Position numbers and translations under genes: made by a program. From Companilactobacillus kedongensis (GTDB lineage Bacteria; Bacillota; Bacilli; Lactobacillales; Lactobacillaceae), in the NCBI RefSeq assembly GCF_003946625.1, contig NZ_RHOR01000009.1:1-64000 (forward strand): 64,000 nucleotides of DNA. The letters run 5' to 3'. Of this stretch, positions 1 through 9,058 are shown piece after piece. The notes below the pieces were generated by a model. That model was not told where the DNA came from. It did not search any database and saw only the letters and a program-made list of their open reading frames with translations. Each line of letters starts with the position of its first letter. The stretch's first letter is position 1.

Positions 1-131
1 TCTCTAGGACTAATGAATATGTCCAAGAAACTCCAGTCTATTAAGAATGCTTAAATTAATGAACCGCCGTATACGGAACCGTACGTACGGTGGTGTGAGA
101 GGTCGGTAATTAATTTACCTCCTACTCGATT
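1..131 (+). mobile_element. 3' end of a group II intron (domains V and VI)
   Basis: Positions 63-94 fold into a domain V hairpin: a 9-bp lower helix (63-71 with 86-94), a two-base CG bulge (84-85), a short upper helix and a GAAC tetraloop at 76-79. The catalytic triad position reads CGC (65-67) followed by CGTAT, as in group II introns with a CGC triad. Positions 98-130 form a domain VI-like stem with a bulged A at 124 inside CCTACTC, the likely branch point, and the element ends CTCGAT(T). An open frame at 1-54 stops 8 bases before domain V and may be the last 17 codons of the intron maturase, but this is too short to confirm. The rest of the intron lies outside the window. The upper helix of domain V is shorter than usual, so activity is uncertain. 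Confidence 0.8.
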
Positions 132-179
132 AACAGGTGGAATTACTCAGCACCTTTGGCGGCAACACACCAAATACAA

Positions 180-1154
180 CTACAAGTTCAAATACTTACT
201 CTCAATATAATACCCATCATCGATCTGAGCCCAAACGCTTTGATTATCAAGCTGGATCAAACGAATAACAAATACTTGTTGACCACCCTTGTAGCGTTTA
301 CTGTTCATATCGCCATAGGGAGTTTCCCAAGCAGTGATATTCTGATCAGAATAGTAGAGTATCTTAACCTTTTTATTGATATCGATGCTATCGATTATTT
401 GATAGGTAAAACTGATATTATCGACATTTGAAGCTAGGGGAGTATTTAACATTTTTTGAGTCATTGTATAGTTCTTGATATTCAATGTTTTAATATTCTC
501 TTGGCTGGAGATCCAAGTACTTCCGCCTAGGTTATACCAATAAATTTCACGATATGTTTCTTTTAAGGCTTCATAAACATGCCACGAGGTGTTATACGGC
601 AATTGTTTTTCTAGTGCGTAAGGAGCATTGGGTTTTTCAAAAACATCTGAGTTACTCAATGTTTGTACGAATAGGTTGTCAGGAATATCGACTTTTTCCA
701 AAGAAGCGGTATTGTAGACGAATTCGTATTCTTTTACTTCATTAGAGAAGGTACCGTTAGCTGATTTTTGGTTCTTCACTAAATATTTAGCAGCATCATC
801 TAAAGGTTGTACTTGATAAGTTTTATTGAGGTCTCCGGTTAAATACTGTGGATTCGAGATCAATTCACCATTTGTGTTTCGGTGATAAATGATAACTGGT
901 GCAGCTATTTGTTGTGAATAAATCAGGGATATTCCTTCTTCACTGGGAATAAAGTTTTGTTGAAAGTGTTGAATTGAAGACAAAACATAGCCAGGGATCG
1001 ATTTCCAAGGGATATCGAGTTTGTCTAGGTAGTGACCTTCCATAGTTACTGAATCAGAAACAGGATTGCCAACTGAATCGATGTATCTAATTGTTATTGA
1101 AACGTCATTACGATGTATTTTTTTGATTTTTTGAGAGATTAAATTATCTGTCAT
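180..1154 (-). CDS. MucBP-domain protein with C-terminal SH3/GW-like repeats, no signal peptide
   Basis: Predicted 324-aa protein. The first half has two MucBP-like beta-grasp modules, at roughly residues 18-80 (ITIRYIDSVGNPV) and 85-150 (VIIYHRNTNGELI). The second half has two modules resembling the GW/SH3-type wall-binding repeats of lactobacillar surface proteins, with W and GG-Y positions around residues 205-235 and 260-324. No signal peptide, membrane segment or LPxTG motif is visible. The ATG at 1154 is chosen because GGGGGA lies six bases upstream; an ATG two codons earlier directly abuts that sequence. It stands alone between a group II intron end and the clpE terminator. Function is inferred from domain resemblance only: mucin or wall binding is possible, but export is unexplained unless it leaves by a non-classical route or through lysis. 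Confidence 0.7.
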   Translation of the reverse strand: MTDNLISQKIKKIHRNDVSITIRYIDSVGNPVSDSVTMEGHYLDKLDIPWKSIPGYVLSSIQHFQQNFIPSEEGISLIYSQQIAAPVIIYHRNTNGELISNPQYLTGDLNKTYQVQPLDDAAKYLVKNQKSANGTFSNEVKEYEFVYNTASLEKVDIPDNLFVQTLSNSDVFEKPNAPYALEKQLPYNTSWHVYEALKETYREIYWYNLGGSTWISSQENIKTLNIKNYTMTQKMLNTPLASNVDNISFTYQIIDSIDINKKVKILYYSDQNITAWETPYGDMNSKRYKGGQQVFVIRLIQLDNQSVWAQIDDGYYIESKYLNL

Positions 1155-1284
1155 TTCCATTCCCCCGATTTAATTTCTCAGATGTTACTCTGGCAGTATA
1201 TAAATTACAGTAATTCTACCATATTAAAATAAGAAACAATGCTTAGCGGACTGGATATCAGATAACTTAATAGAAATATAAAAA

Positions 1285-1319
1285 ACACGAAAGAATTTTT
1301 TAAATTCTTTCGTGTTTTA
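1285..1319 (-). terminator. Terminator downstream of clpE
   Basis: ACACGAAAGAATTT and its complement AAATTCTTTCGTGT (ending 1315) form a 14-bp stem with a short T loop. A T-run follows on the minus strand, just past the clpE stop. T-runs on both sides make it potentially bidirectional. Confidence 0.85.
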
Positions 1320-1324
1320 TTAAA

Positions 1325-3538
1325 TTACTTGTCTTCTTTAATGTTTGCAGGAGCGGGTTCATCATATTTAGTAATATTGATTTCACCGTTATTTATTCTT
1401 GCTTCCAAGTGCTTATCAGCTGGATGATCCAAGTAGTAATCGGCGACTTTATCTTCAACTTGTTCCTCGATGACTCTTCTCAATGGACGAGCCCCCATCT
1501 TAGGATTAAATCCAAGGTCGACTAATTTTTCTTTGGCATCTTTAGTAACGTGAATACTCAAACCTTGATCAGCAATCATCTTGTTTGTGTCGTCAAGCAT
1601 AAGGTCAACGATACTCAAGAGGTTAGTCTTAGTTAGAGAATTGAATTCGACGATACCGTCAAATCTGTTCAAGAACTCAGGTTTAAAGAATTCTGATAAA
1701 CGATTCATAATTGAATGTGTATTACCAGATGCTTCAGCACCAAATCCAACGTTAGCTTCTTGTAAACCTTGTCCAGCGTTAGATGTCATGATGATGATGG
1801 TATCTTTAAAGCTGACAGTTCTACCTTGTGAATCAGTCAAACGACCGTCATCAAGAATTTGCAAGAACATATGCATTACGTCTGGATGAGCTTTTTCAAT
1901 TTCATCTAGCAAAATTAGACTGTATGGATTACGACGAACTTGTTCAGTTAATTGACCAGCTTCTTCGTAACCTACATACCCTGGAGGCGAACCAATAAGT
2001 TTAGACACACTATGTTTCTCCATGTACTCAGACATGTCGAAACGGATCATTGAATCCTCTGTGCCGAATAGTTCACGTGCGAGTTGTTTAGCAAGTTCAG
2101 TTTTACCAACACCAGTAGGGCCTACAAATAGGAAACTACCAATTGGACGACCAGATTTGTTAAAGCCGACTCTGTTACGACGGATTGATTTAGCAACTTG
2201 TCCAACAGCTTCATCTTGTCCAATGACATGAGCCTTAAGATCAGGTTCAAGATTCTTTAATTGAGCTTGTTCGTTAGACTTCAATTCACCGACAGGAATA
2301 TTAGTTTTTTCTTCGATAATTTTTTCGATTTCTTTTTCGTTAACGATGGACTTATCAACGGGTTCATCTTTAGCGGAATCTTTCATATCTTGGAACTTAG
2401 TTACTTGATCTCTGTAGTAGGCAGCTTTTTCGTAATCCTCATTACGTAAAGCAGCTTGCTTTTGAACTTCAGCATCAGAGATTTTATTATCAAGGTCGGC
2501 CATATCGACGTGATTGATTTGTAAGTTCTTCTTAGAACCGGCTTCATCAATCAAATCGATTGCCTTATCAGGCAAAAATCTGTCTTGAATATATCTAGCA
2601 GATAGTTCTGCGGCAGCCTTTATGGCTTCATTTGAATATTTAACGTGATGATAATCTTCATATTTAGGTTGGATACCTTTTAAGATCTGAACTGTTTCTT
2701 CAACACTAGGTTCATTAACTTGAACGGGTTGTAAACGGCGTTCCAGGGCGGAATCCTTTTCAATGGTTCTATACTCTTTAAGGGTAGTTGCACCAACTAG
2801 TTGCAAATCTCCACGAGCTAGAGCAGGTTTCAAGACGTTACCAGCGTCCATTCCACCTTCGGCATTACCAGCACCGACAATTTCATGGATTTCATCTATA
2901 AATAGGATGATTTCGTCATTTTGTTGTAATTCTTTGATCAATTGTTGCATTCTTTGTTCAAATTGACCACGGACACCAGTACCTTGTACTAATGAGACGA
3001 CATCAAGACGTACAACACGTTTATTTTGTAATTTTTCGGGAACATCGCCATCGACGATCTTTTGAGCGAGTCCTTCAACAACAGCTGTTTTACCAACACC
3101 TGCTTCACCGATAAGTACCGGATTGTTTTTAGTTCTTCTGTTTAAAATTTCAATAACTCTTTGGATTTCCTTGTCACGGCCAATAACAGGGTCAATTTGA
3201 CCTTTTTTGGCAAGTGCAGTTAAATCAACACCATATTGATCTAGGATTCCATTACCACCTTGGCGGCCACGACCATTGTTGCCGTTACCTCCGCCAGTTT
3301 GGGTTTGGGGTCCTTGTTCAACACCATTAGCCATTTGAGGATTACCTAAGGCATTAAACAAATCTTCGAAACTAGAAAAACCGTTTGGATTTTGTGCCAT
3401 ATTATTTATACCTTCATTAGCTTGATTTCTTAGACGTTGATAGCAATCTTGGCAGAGATTTATTTCTGTCCGTTGACCATTAACGCTTGTATATAAATGA
3501 ATTGTTGCTTCATTTTTATGACAATTCTGACAAAGCAT
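1325..3538 (-). CDS. clpE: ATP-dependent Clp protease ATP-binding subunit ClpE
   Basis: Hsp100/Clp unfoldase of 737 aa that feeds misfolded proteins to ClpP. The N-terminus carries the ClpE zinc finger (C3-x2-C6 and C29-x2-C32). It is followed by a glycine/asparagine-rich linker, AAA+ domain 1 with Walker A GEAGVGKT, a UVR/coiled-coil segment (around [15 protein letters not shown]), and AAA+ domain 2 with Walker [10 protein letters not shown] and a C-terminal ClpB-D2 region. The zinc finger separates ClpE from ClpC and ClpL. I chose ATG 3538: AAAGGTGG lies seven bases upstream, while a GTG two codons earlier overlaps that site. It is monocistronic. The promoter (TTGCAT at 3598-3603, TATACT at 3575-3580, minus strand, 17-bp spacer) is overlapped by a CIRCE operator, so HrcA heat-shock control is expected. 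Confidence 0.96.
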   Translation of the reverse strand: MLCQNCHKNEATIHLYTSVNGQRTEINLCQDCYQRLRNQANEGINNMAQNPNGFSSFEDLFNALGNPQMANGVEQGPQTQTGGGNGNNGRGRQGGNGILDQYGVDLTALAKKGQIDPVIGRDKEIQRVIEILNRRTKNNPVLIGEAGVGKTAVVEGLAQKIVDGDVPEKLQNKRVVRLDVVSLVQGTGVRGQFEQRMQQLIKELQQNDEIILFIDEIHEIVGAGNAEGGMDAGNVLKPALARGDLQLVGATTLKEYRTIEKDSALERRLQPVQVNEPSVEETVQILKGIQPKYEDYHHVKYSNEAIKAAAELSARYIQDRFLPDKAIDLIDEAGSKKNLQINHVDMADLDNKISDAEVQKQAALRNEDYEKAAYYRDQVTKFQDMKDSAKDEPVDKSIVNEKEIEKIIEEKTNIPVGELKSNEQAQLKNLEPDLKAHVIGQDEAVGQVAKSIRRNRVGFNKSGRPIGSFLFVGPTGVGKTELAKQLARELFGTEDSMIRFDMSEYMEKHSVSKLIGSPPGYVGYEEAGQLTEQVRRNPYSLILLDEIEKAHPDVMHMFLQILDDGRLTDSQGRTVSFKDTIIIMTSNAGQGLQEANVGFGAEASGNTHSIMNRLSEFFKPEFLNRFDGIVEFNSLTKTNLLSIVDLMLDDTNKMIADQGLSIHVTKDAKEKLVDLGFNPKMGARPLRRVIEEQVEDKVADYYLDHPADKHLEARINNGEINITKYDEPAPANIKEDK

Positions 3539-3574
3539 TTGCACCCCACCTTTCCTCTTTAAGGATACAAGGGT

Positions 3575-3610
3575 AGTATATAATTAGCACTCGATGAATG
3601 CAAGTGCTAA
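3575..3610 (-). promoter_or_regulatory. clpE promoter with CIRCE (HrcA) operator
   Basis: TTAGCACTC (3584-3592), nine bases, then AAGTGCTAA (3602-3610) match the CIRCE consensus TTAGCACTC-N9-GAGTGCTAA with one mismatch. The operator covers the spacer and -35 of a minus-strand promoter: -35 TTGCAT, 17 bp, -10 TATACT. This predicts HrcA repression of clpE. I saw no CtsR heptad repeat (GGTCAAA) here. Confidence 0.88.
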
Positions 3611-3657
3611 GTCTTGGGTATTTTTTCTACATATTAATAGTAAATGTGTATCACAAA

Positions 3658-3697
3658 TATTAACGCTTACAAAAAGCTTGAACTGTAAGCGGTAAAT
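3658..3697. promoter_or_regulatory. Pair of inverted cre-like sites upstream of ptsHI
   Basis: Read on the minus strand, 3671-3658 is TGTAAGCGTTAATA, one mismatch from the cre consensus TGWNANCGNTNWCA. Read on the plus strand, 3684-3697 is TGTAAGCGGTAAAT, two mismatches. The shared cores form a perfect 8-bp inverted repeat (CGCTTACA/TGTAAGCG), so a hairpin is an alternative reading. They lie about 45-85 bp upstream of the ptsH -35. Confidence 0.45.
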
Positions 3698-3741
3698 AGC
3701 TTAATATATATAGGGTTGGTTACATTTTTTGGTCTAAACCC

Positions 3742-3770
3742 TTGTGAATAAAACTAGTTAATGTTAAATT
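3742..3770 (+). promoter_or_regulatory. Likely ptsHI promoter
   Basis: TTGTGA (3742-3747), a 17-bp spacer and TAAATT (3765-3770), about 60 bases before the ptsH start. Sequence match only. Confidence 0.5.
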
Positions 3771-3831
3771 AATTAGTGAATATTTGTAGGATTACTACAG
3801 AATAATTTTAAAAATGGTGAGGTATTATATT

Positions 3832-4098
3832 ATGGAAAAGAAAGAATTTCACATTATTGCAGAAACAGGTATCCACGCACGTCCAGCTACTATGTTAGTA
3901 CAAACAGCTAGCAAGTTCAGCTCAGACATCAACATCGACTTTAACGGTAAATCAGTTAACTTGAAGTCAATCATGGGTGTTATGTCACTAGGTGTTGGCC
4001 AAGGTTCAGATGTTACAATCTCAGCTGACGGTGACGATGCTGCTGACGCTGTTGCTGCTATTGCAGAAACAATGACAAAGGAAGGACTTGCTGAATAA
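3832..4098 (+). CDS. ptsH: Phosphocarrier protein HPr
   Basis: 88-aa HPr, the phosphocarrier between Enzyme I and the sugar-specific EIIs. His15 (in TGIHARPAT) is the PEP-dependent phosphorylation site. Ser46 (NLKSIMGV) is the HPr kinase site that makes HPr a CcpA co-repressor in Firmicutes; both are present. Start ATG 3832 has GGTGAGG upstream; an in-frame start six codons earlier would lie before that site and is rejected. The stop overlaps the ptsI start (TAATG), giving a tight two-gene operon. Codon use is strongly biased (GCT, GGT, AAC), as expected for a highly expressed gene. Confidence 0.98.
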   Translation: MEKKEFHIIAETGIHARPATMLVQTASKFSSDINIDFNGKSVNLKSIMGVMSLGVGQGSDVTISADGDDAADAVAAIAETMTKEGLAE

Positions 4099-5822
4099 TG
4101 GTTAAAACTATCAAAGGGATTGCCGCAAGTGATGGAATTGCTACCGCAGAAGCATACCTTTTAGTTCAACCAGATTTGTCTTTTGATAAGAAGAGTATTT
4201 CCGATGCGGACGCTGAAATCAGTCGTTTACAAGATGCTATTTCTACATCAGACGATGAGCTTACTAAGATCCGTGACACTGCCAAGGAGTCATTGGGTGA
4301 AGAGGAAGCTCAAGTTTTTGATGCCCACAAGATGATTTTGGCTGACCCAGAATTTACTGGAGCTGTCGAACAACAGATTAAAGATCAAAGTGTTAATGCT
4401 GAACAAGCATTAAGCGATGTATCAAACAACTTTATCTCAATTTTTGAAGGTATGACAGATAATGCCTATATGCAAGAAAGAGCTGCCGATGTACGTGATG
4501 TTACTAAACGTGTAATGGCTCATCTTCTTGGTGTTGCATTGCCAAATCCTGCATTGATCGATCATGAAGTTATTGTCGTTGCTCACGACTTAACTCCAAG
4601 TGATACTGCACAATTAAATAAAAAATATGTTAAAGGATTTGTTACTGATATCGGTGGTCGTACTGCCCACTCAGCTATCATGGCTCGTTCGCTTGAACTT
4701 CCAGCCGTTGTTGGTACAGATTCAATTACAACAGATGCTACAGAAGGCCAAACTATTATCCTTGATGGATTAAATGGTGCCGCTATTTTGGACCCATCTG
4801 ACGAAGATATCAAGCATTATCAAAAATTAGCTAAAGATTTTGCTGATCAAAAAGCAGAATGGGAAAAGTTGAAGAATGAAGCCACAGTTACTGCTGATGG
4901 CAAACATTTTGACATTGCTGCTAATATTGGTACACCTGATGATCTTCAAGGTGTTATTGATAATGGTGCTGAAGGTATCGGTTTGTATCGTACAGAGTTC
5001 TTGTACATGCAGTCTGAAGAATTACCTTCAGAAGATGACCAATTCGAAGCCTACAAAAAGGTTGTTGAAGGTATGAACGGCAAACCAGTTGTTGTTCGTA
5101 CAATGGATATTGGTGGGGACAAGCATCTGTCATACTTGCCACTTCCAGAAGAAATGAATCCATTCTTAGGTTATCGTGCTATTAGAATTAGTTTGGATAG
5201 ACAAGAAATCTTTAGAACACAATTGAGAGCTTTACTACGTGCTTCAGCATTTGGTAAACTTCGCATTATGTTCCCTATGATCGGTACTCTTCAAGAGTTC
5301 CGTGATGCTAAGAAGGTTTTTGAAGAAGAAAAAGTCAAGTTAGTTGAAAAGGGTGTAAAGGTTTCTGATGAGATCCAATTGGGTATGATGATGGAAGTTC
5401 CTGCTGCTGCTATTTTGGCTGATCAATTTGCTAAAGAAGTTGATTTCTTCAGTATTGGAACAAACGATTTGATCCAATACACAATGGCTGCCGATCGTGG
5501 TAACGAACATGTTTCTTACCTATATCAACCATACAACCCTTCAATTTTGAGACTGGTTAAGCATGTTATCGAATCAGCTCATAAAGAAGGCAAGTGGGCT
5601 GGTATGTGTGGTGAAGCTGCTGGTGATAATATCATGGTTCCATTACTTCTTGGTATGGGACTAGATGAGTACTCAATGAGTGCTACATCAGTACTTCGTG
5701 TTAGAAGTTTGATGAAGAAGTTAAGCACAGCTGATCTTAAAGAATTAGCAGAACGTGCTGTTAACGAATCAATCACTAACGAAGACAACAAGAAGCTTGT
5801 TGAATCATATATTAATAAGTAA
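4098..5822 (+). CDS. ptsI: PTS Enzyme I (phosphoenolpyruvate-protein phosphotransferase)
   Basis: Cytoplasmic 574-aa enzyme that autophosphorylates from PEP and passes the phosphate to HPr. The N-terminal HPr-binding helical domain is followed by the swivelling phospho-histidine domain, with the active His near residue 191 in [21 protein letters not shown]'s first half (GGRTAHS). The C-terminal PEP-binding TIM barrel shows [18 protein letters not shown]-like [10 protein letters not shown] and the Cys of [11 protein letters not shown]. Length is normal for the family. It is translationally coupled to ptsH and ends in a terminator at 5831-5861. Confidence 0.98.
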   Translation: MVKTIKGIAASDGIATAEAYLLVQPDLSFDKKSISDADAEISRLQDAISTSDDELTKIRDTAKESLGEEEAQVFDAHKMILADPEFTGAVEQQIKDQSVNAEQALSDVSNNFISIFEGMTDNAYMQERAADVRDVTKRVMAHLLGVALPNPALIDHEVIVVAHDLTPSDTAQLNKKYVKGFVTDIGGRTAHSAIMARSLELPAVVGTDSITTDATEGQTIILDGLNGAAILDPSDEDIKHYQKLAKDFADQKAEWEKLKNEATVTADGKHFDIAANIGTPDDLQGVIDNGAEGIGLYRTEFLYMQSEELPSEDDQFEAYKKVVEGMNGKPVVVRTMDIGGDKHLSYLPLPEEMNPFLGYRAIRISLDRQEIFRTQLRALLRASAFGKLRIMFPMIGTLQEFRDAKKVFEEEKVKLVEKGVKVSDEIQLGMMMEVPAAAILADQFAKEVDFFSIGTNDLIQYTMAADRGNEHVSYLYQPYNPSILRLVKHVIESAHKEGKWAGMCGEAAGDNIMVPLLLGMGLDEYSMSATSVLRVRSLMKKLSTADLKELAERAVNESITNEDNKKLVESYINK

Positions 5823-5830
5823 ATTCAAAG

Positions 5831-5861
5831 TCGACTTGAGTTAATCCTCGGTCGATTTTTT
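5831..5861 (+). terminator. ptsHI terminator
   Basis: TCGAC (5831-5835) pairs with GTCGA (5851-5855), with an additional GAG/CTC pairing inside, followed by six T. Confidence 0.75.
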
Positions 5862-5879
5862 ATTTTGTTTAAAATCAGG

Positions 5880-6192
5880 TTGACAAAGTTGATAAATTAG
5901 AATATTCTAATGTCATTAAAAATAAATGAATTTAACAGCAAGAAAGTGGAGAAGTAATTGATTGGATCAGATTACAGAGAGCCATGTTATCTGGAAAATG
6001 GCATTGATCGATCAATGAAAGTAACTACGGAGCTGGCAATGCAAACGAAAGCAAGTGTTGCATGGGTGCACCCATTATAGTGCTAGCGTATTTTTGTACG
6101 CGAAGTGGTGTTGTGAAAGCAATGCAATGAGGGTGGTACCGCGCAGAAGCGTCCTTTGAAAATCTTTGATGATTTTCTGAGGACGCTTTTTT
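5880..6192 (+). promoter_or_regulatory. T-box riboswitch controlling brnQ, probably valine-specific
   Basis: Promoter: TTGACA (5880-5885), 17 bp, TATTCT (5903-5908). The leader carries a Stem I region from about 5950 and the invariant T-box AGGGTGGTACCGCG (6130-6143). The terminator stem GCGTCCT...AGGACGC (6149-6186) is followed by six T. The specifier is read as GTA (6021-6023) in the context GAAA-GTA-ACTACGG, which would pair with tRNA-Val; this assignment is by context, not folding. The UGGU of the T-box fits an ACCA acceptor end. Uncharged tRNA would favour antitermination and expression of the BCAA transporter downstream. Confidence 0.9.
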
Positions 6193-6220
6193 GGTTCATT
6201 TGAACTGGAGGCGGTCAATA

Positions 6221-6340
6221 ATGACTAATTTGACTAATAGTAATGGCGGACTCGTCCGAGTGAATAGTTATGAATCTTTTATAAAAACTATACATTCAAT
6301 TAGGAGAGTTCAAATATGGAAACTAAGAATAAAAAATTAA
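6221..6340 (+). CDS. Possible 39-codon upstream ORF overlapping brnQ
   Basis: Between the T-box terminator and brnQ, an ATG at 6221 preceded by GGAGG opens a 39-codon frame. It ends at 6340, inside brnQ, in a different frame. Eleven of its residues are Leu, Ile or Val. It also contains a small GGAC/GTCC hairpin. It could be a regulatory leader peptide tuning brnQ translation, or chance. There is no homology evidence. Confidence 0.3.
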   Translation: MTNLTNSNGGLVRVNSYESFIKTIHSIRRVQIWKLRIKN

Positions 6341-7689
6341 CTTTTAAACATTATCTAATTATTGGATCTATGCTCTTTGGTATGTTCTTTGGAGCTGGAA
6401 ATTTAATTTTTCCAATTCACTTGGGCCAATTAGCCGGTGGACATTGGTTAACAGCCGGACTAGGATTTTTATTAACTGGGACCTTGTTACCGCTGTTAGG
6501 TATCATAGCTATCAGCATCACACGTTCAACTGGAATTTATGATTTAGCTAAACCGATCGGACATCGTTATGCAACTTTCTTCATGATCCTCACTTGTGCG
6601 ACTTTAGGACCTCTGTTTGCCACACCAAGAACAGCTACAACGCCATTTCAAATTGGTATTGCTACTCATGTTTCAGCAACACAAGAACCTTGGTATCTAC
6701 TTGGATATTCGTTGATTTTCTTCTTAATTGCCGGATGGGCCTCTAGAAAACCAACTGGGATTATTGATACGATCGGTAAATTATTAAATCCTGCTTTCTT
6801 GATTCTTTTAGCCATTATTTTTGGAATCGCATTTACACATCCAATGGGCACAGCAACCACAGCTCACATTACAAGTGATTATCAAAATGGAGCCTTTCTA
6901 AACGGATTCCTGCAAGGATATAACACGATGGATGCTTTGGCCGCCTTATTATTCGGTATCGTTGTTGTTACATCAATTCGTGGTCTTGGACAAGATAATC
7001 CCGCTGCAATTGCAAAGACAGCCGCTAAATCCAGTTTGATGAGTATCTCTTTAGAAGCTTTTATCTATCTTGGCCTCATCTGGATCGGTGCCACTTCTTT
7101 AACACATTTTAAAATTTCAGCTGATGGTGGGATTGGGTTTTCTCAAATTGCCTCGTACTTTATGGGTGTACCTGGTGAAATTATTTTGGCCATTATGGCA
7201 ACATTAACTTGTTTAACTACGGCAGTTGGTTTGATTTCTTCCTTTGCAGAAGCTTTACATGCTAAATTTCCTAAAACGTCTTATAAGTTCTGGAATATTC
7301 TTTCTTGTACAGCTTCATTTTTAATTGCCAATATGGGATTGGAACAGATAATCTCTTGGTCAACACCGATGTTGATGTTCCTTTATCCATTAGCTATAAC
7401 TTTGATTATTCTTTCGATTATGTCGCCATTGTTCAATCGTGATCCAATTGTTTATATCACAACTACAACTTTTACAATTTTTCCCGCCCTGATCGATGCG
7501 CTTAATTCAGCGCCAGCTATTATTTCTCAACAGGGATTTGCACAGTTGATTTTAAAATGGGATAAAATGTATCTTCCTTTTGCAGAATTAGGAATGGATT
7601 GGTTTATTCCAGCTTTAATTGGATTATTATTAGGAGTAACGATCCATTATGCACAACTAATTACAAAACGTTCTAAAATTATGGATTAA
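6316..7689 (+). CDS. brnQ: Branched-chain amino acid transport protein BrnQ (LIVCS family)
   Basis: Integral membrane protein of 457 aa with about 12 hydrophobic segments. It belongs to the LIVCS family of sodium- or proton-coupled Leu/Ile/Val symporters. The N-terminal signature LIIGSMLFGMFFGAGNLIFP is typical, with the conserved small-residue stretch AGNLIFPI in the first membrane segment. ATG 6316 is preceded by TAGGAGAG. It is the first true gene after the T-box, so uptake should rise when a branched-chain tRNA (probably Val) is uncharged. Eighteen bases separate it from the antiporter gene, which is likely co-transcribed. Confidence 0.95.
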   Translation: METKNKKLTFKHYLIIGSMLFGMFFGAGNLIFPIHLGQLAGGHWLTAGLGFLLTGTLLPLLGIIAISITRSTGIYDLAKPIGHRYATFFMILTCATLGPLFATPRTATTPFQIGIATHVSATQEPWYLLGYSLIFFLIAGWASRKPTGIIDTIGKLLNPAFLILLAIIFGIAFTHPMGTATTAHITSDYQNGAFLNGFLQGYNTMDALAALLFGIVVVTSIRGLGQDNPAAIAKTAAKSSLMSISLEAFIYLGLIWIGATSLTHFKISADGGIGFSQIASYFMGVPGEIILAIMATLTCLTTAVGLISSFAEALHAKFPKTSYKFWNILSCTASFLIANMGLEQIISWSTPMLMFLYPLAITLIILSIMSPLFNRDPIVYITTTTFTIFPALIDALNSAPAIISQQGFAQLILKWDKMYLPFAELGMDWFIPALIGLLLGVTIHYAQLITKRSKIMD

Positions 7690-7707
7690 TAAACGGGAGG
7701 GATCAGC

Positions 7708-8871
7708 ATGGCATTTTTAGGTACATTATGTTTCTTATTATTATGTACAACACTAGCCGGACATTTTTCACATCTAGCAGGGATCCCAGCCGTTATCGGT
7801 GAAATTATCGTCGGAGTTATTGTTGGTCCAGCGATTTTAAATTGGGTCCAACTTAATACATTGGTAAATACTTTTTCTGAAATTGGAGTAGTCGTTTTGA
7901 TGTTTATCGGTGGATTGGAAAGTAATTTACAATTACTCAAAAAATACCTTCGTCCAGCTGTTATTGTCGCTATTATTGGAGTTGTTTTCCCAGTGGTGGT
8001 CATGGGTGGGGTTAGTTTGATATTTAACTTTACTCAATTTGAAGCATTGTTTATCGGAGTTATTTTTTCGGCTACGTCTGTATCCATTTCAGTTGAAGTT
8101 CTCAAAGAATTTCATACGCTGGATACTAAAGAAGGAGCAACCATTTTGGGAGCGGCAGTGGCTGACGATATTATTGGTGTCATTTTATTAAGTATCATGA
8201 TTTCGATGATGGGAAGCAAAAATTCAACTAATATTGGGATAGTTTTATTGGAACAAGTAGCATTTTTTGCTGGTGTATATCTCTTGTTCCGCTGGATCGC
8301 ACCATTATTGATGAGTTTAAGCAATCACTTGTTGATGTCAGTTAGTCCTGCTATTATGTCAATGATAATTTGTTTAGGAATGGCTTGGTTAGCTAATTTA
8401 GTTGGTCTGAGTGGTGCGATCGGTGCATTCTTCGCCGGGATCGCTGTAGCTCAGACTGATTATCAAAAAGAAGTTGATACCAATATCGAACCAGTTGGTT
8501 ATACGTTATTTATTCCGATTTTCTTTGTCAGTGTCGGATTGAATATGACCTTTGCCGGTGTTTTACAATCACTTCCATTCATTATTACTATGACGATCCT
8601 TGGAGTTTTGACTAAACTACTCGGTTGCGGTTTAGGAGCTAAATTAAATGGCTTCTCTAACAGCAGTAATTACTTAGTTGGAGCTGGGATGATATCACGT
8701 GGCGAAATGGCTTTGATAACAGCTCAAATTGGTTTTTCAGCTCACTTATTGTCTGGAGATTATTACTCCGACATTATTTTAGTAATTATTCTGATAACAA
8801 TTATTGCTCCATTCATGTTGAAACAGGCAATCAAGAAAATGCCATCTCCAAAAAATTTACAGATTAATTAA
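7708..8871 (+). CDS. Cation:proton antiporter (CPA2, KefB/NapA-type membrane domain)
   Basis: Membrane protein of 387 aa with about 12 hydrophobic helices of the sodium/hydrogen exchanger fold. Recognisable are GIPAVIGEIIVGVIVGP near the N-terminus, the ion-site region GAAVADDIIGVILLS with paired Asp around residues 150-155, and a KefB-like GLSGAIGAFFAGIAVAQ. There is no TrkA-N regulatory domain after the membrane part, so it is a short antiporter rather than a full Kef potassium efflux system. GGGAGGG precedes ATG 7708. Substrate ion (Na+, K+ or other) cannot be told from sequence. It probably shares the T-box-controlled transcript of brnQ. Confidence 0.9.
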   Translation: MAFLGTLCFLLLCTTLAGHFSHLAGIPAVIGEIIVGVIVGPAILNWVQLNTLVNTFSEIGVVVLMFIGGLESNLQLLKKYLRPAVIVAIIGVVFPVVVMGGVSLIFNFTQFEALFIGVIFSATSVSISVEVLKEFHTLDTKEGATILGAAVADDIIGVILLSIMISMMGSKNSTNIGIVLLEQVAFFAGVYLLFRWIAPLLMSLSNHLLMSVSPAIMSMIICLGMAWLANLVGLSGAIGAFFAGIAVAQTDYQKEVDTNIEPVGYTLFIPIFFVSVGLNMTFAGVLQSLPFIITMTILGVLTKLLGCGLGAKLNGFSNSSNYLVGAGMISRGEMALITAQIGFSAHLLSGDYYSDIILVIILITIIAPFMLKQAIKKMPSPKNLQIN

Positions 8872-8878
8872 GTTAAAA

Positions 8879-8931
8879 AAGATAACCAGTCATATTTTGA
8901 AATATGATTGGTTATCTTTTTGATTTATTGG
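8879..8931 (+). terminator. Terminator after brnQ/antiporter operon
   Basis: AAGATAACCA and TGGTTATCTT form the base of a long stem whose upper part pairs TCATATT with AATATGA. A T-run follows. Confidence 0.85.
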
Positions 8932-9024
8932 CCATTCAATTGAGTAAGAACGTTCTGCTAAACAACTTGATTTACAGTGGTATGATAATAATTGTCCGAT
9001 AAAAAAACTTATAAATTGAGAGGG

Positions 9025-9043
9025 CACCTGTAATTTAAAGGTG
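9025..9043 (+). promoter_or_regulatory. Leader hairpin of first LRR surface protein gene
   Basis: CACCT (9025-9029) pairs with AGGTG (9039-9043), tying up the only good Shine-Dalgarno-like sequence (AAAGGTG) ahead of the gene. The second paralogue has a hairpin at the same relative place (16734-16754). AGAGG precedes both. Confidence 0.4.
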
Positions 9044-9058
9044 ATTGGTAATTCCTAA

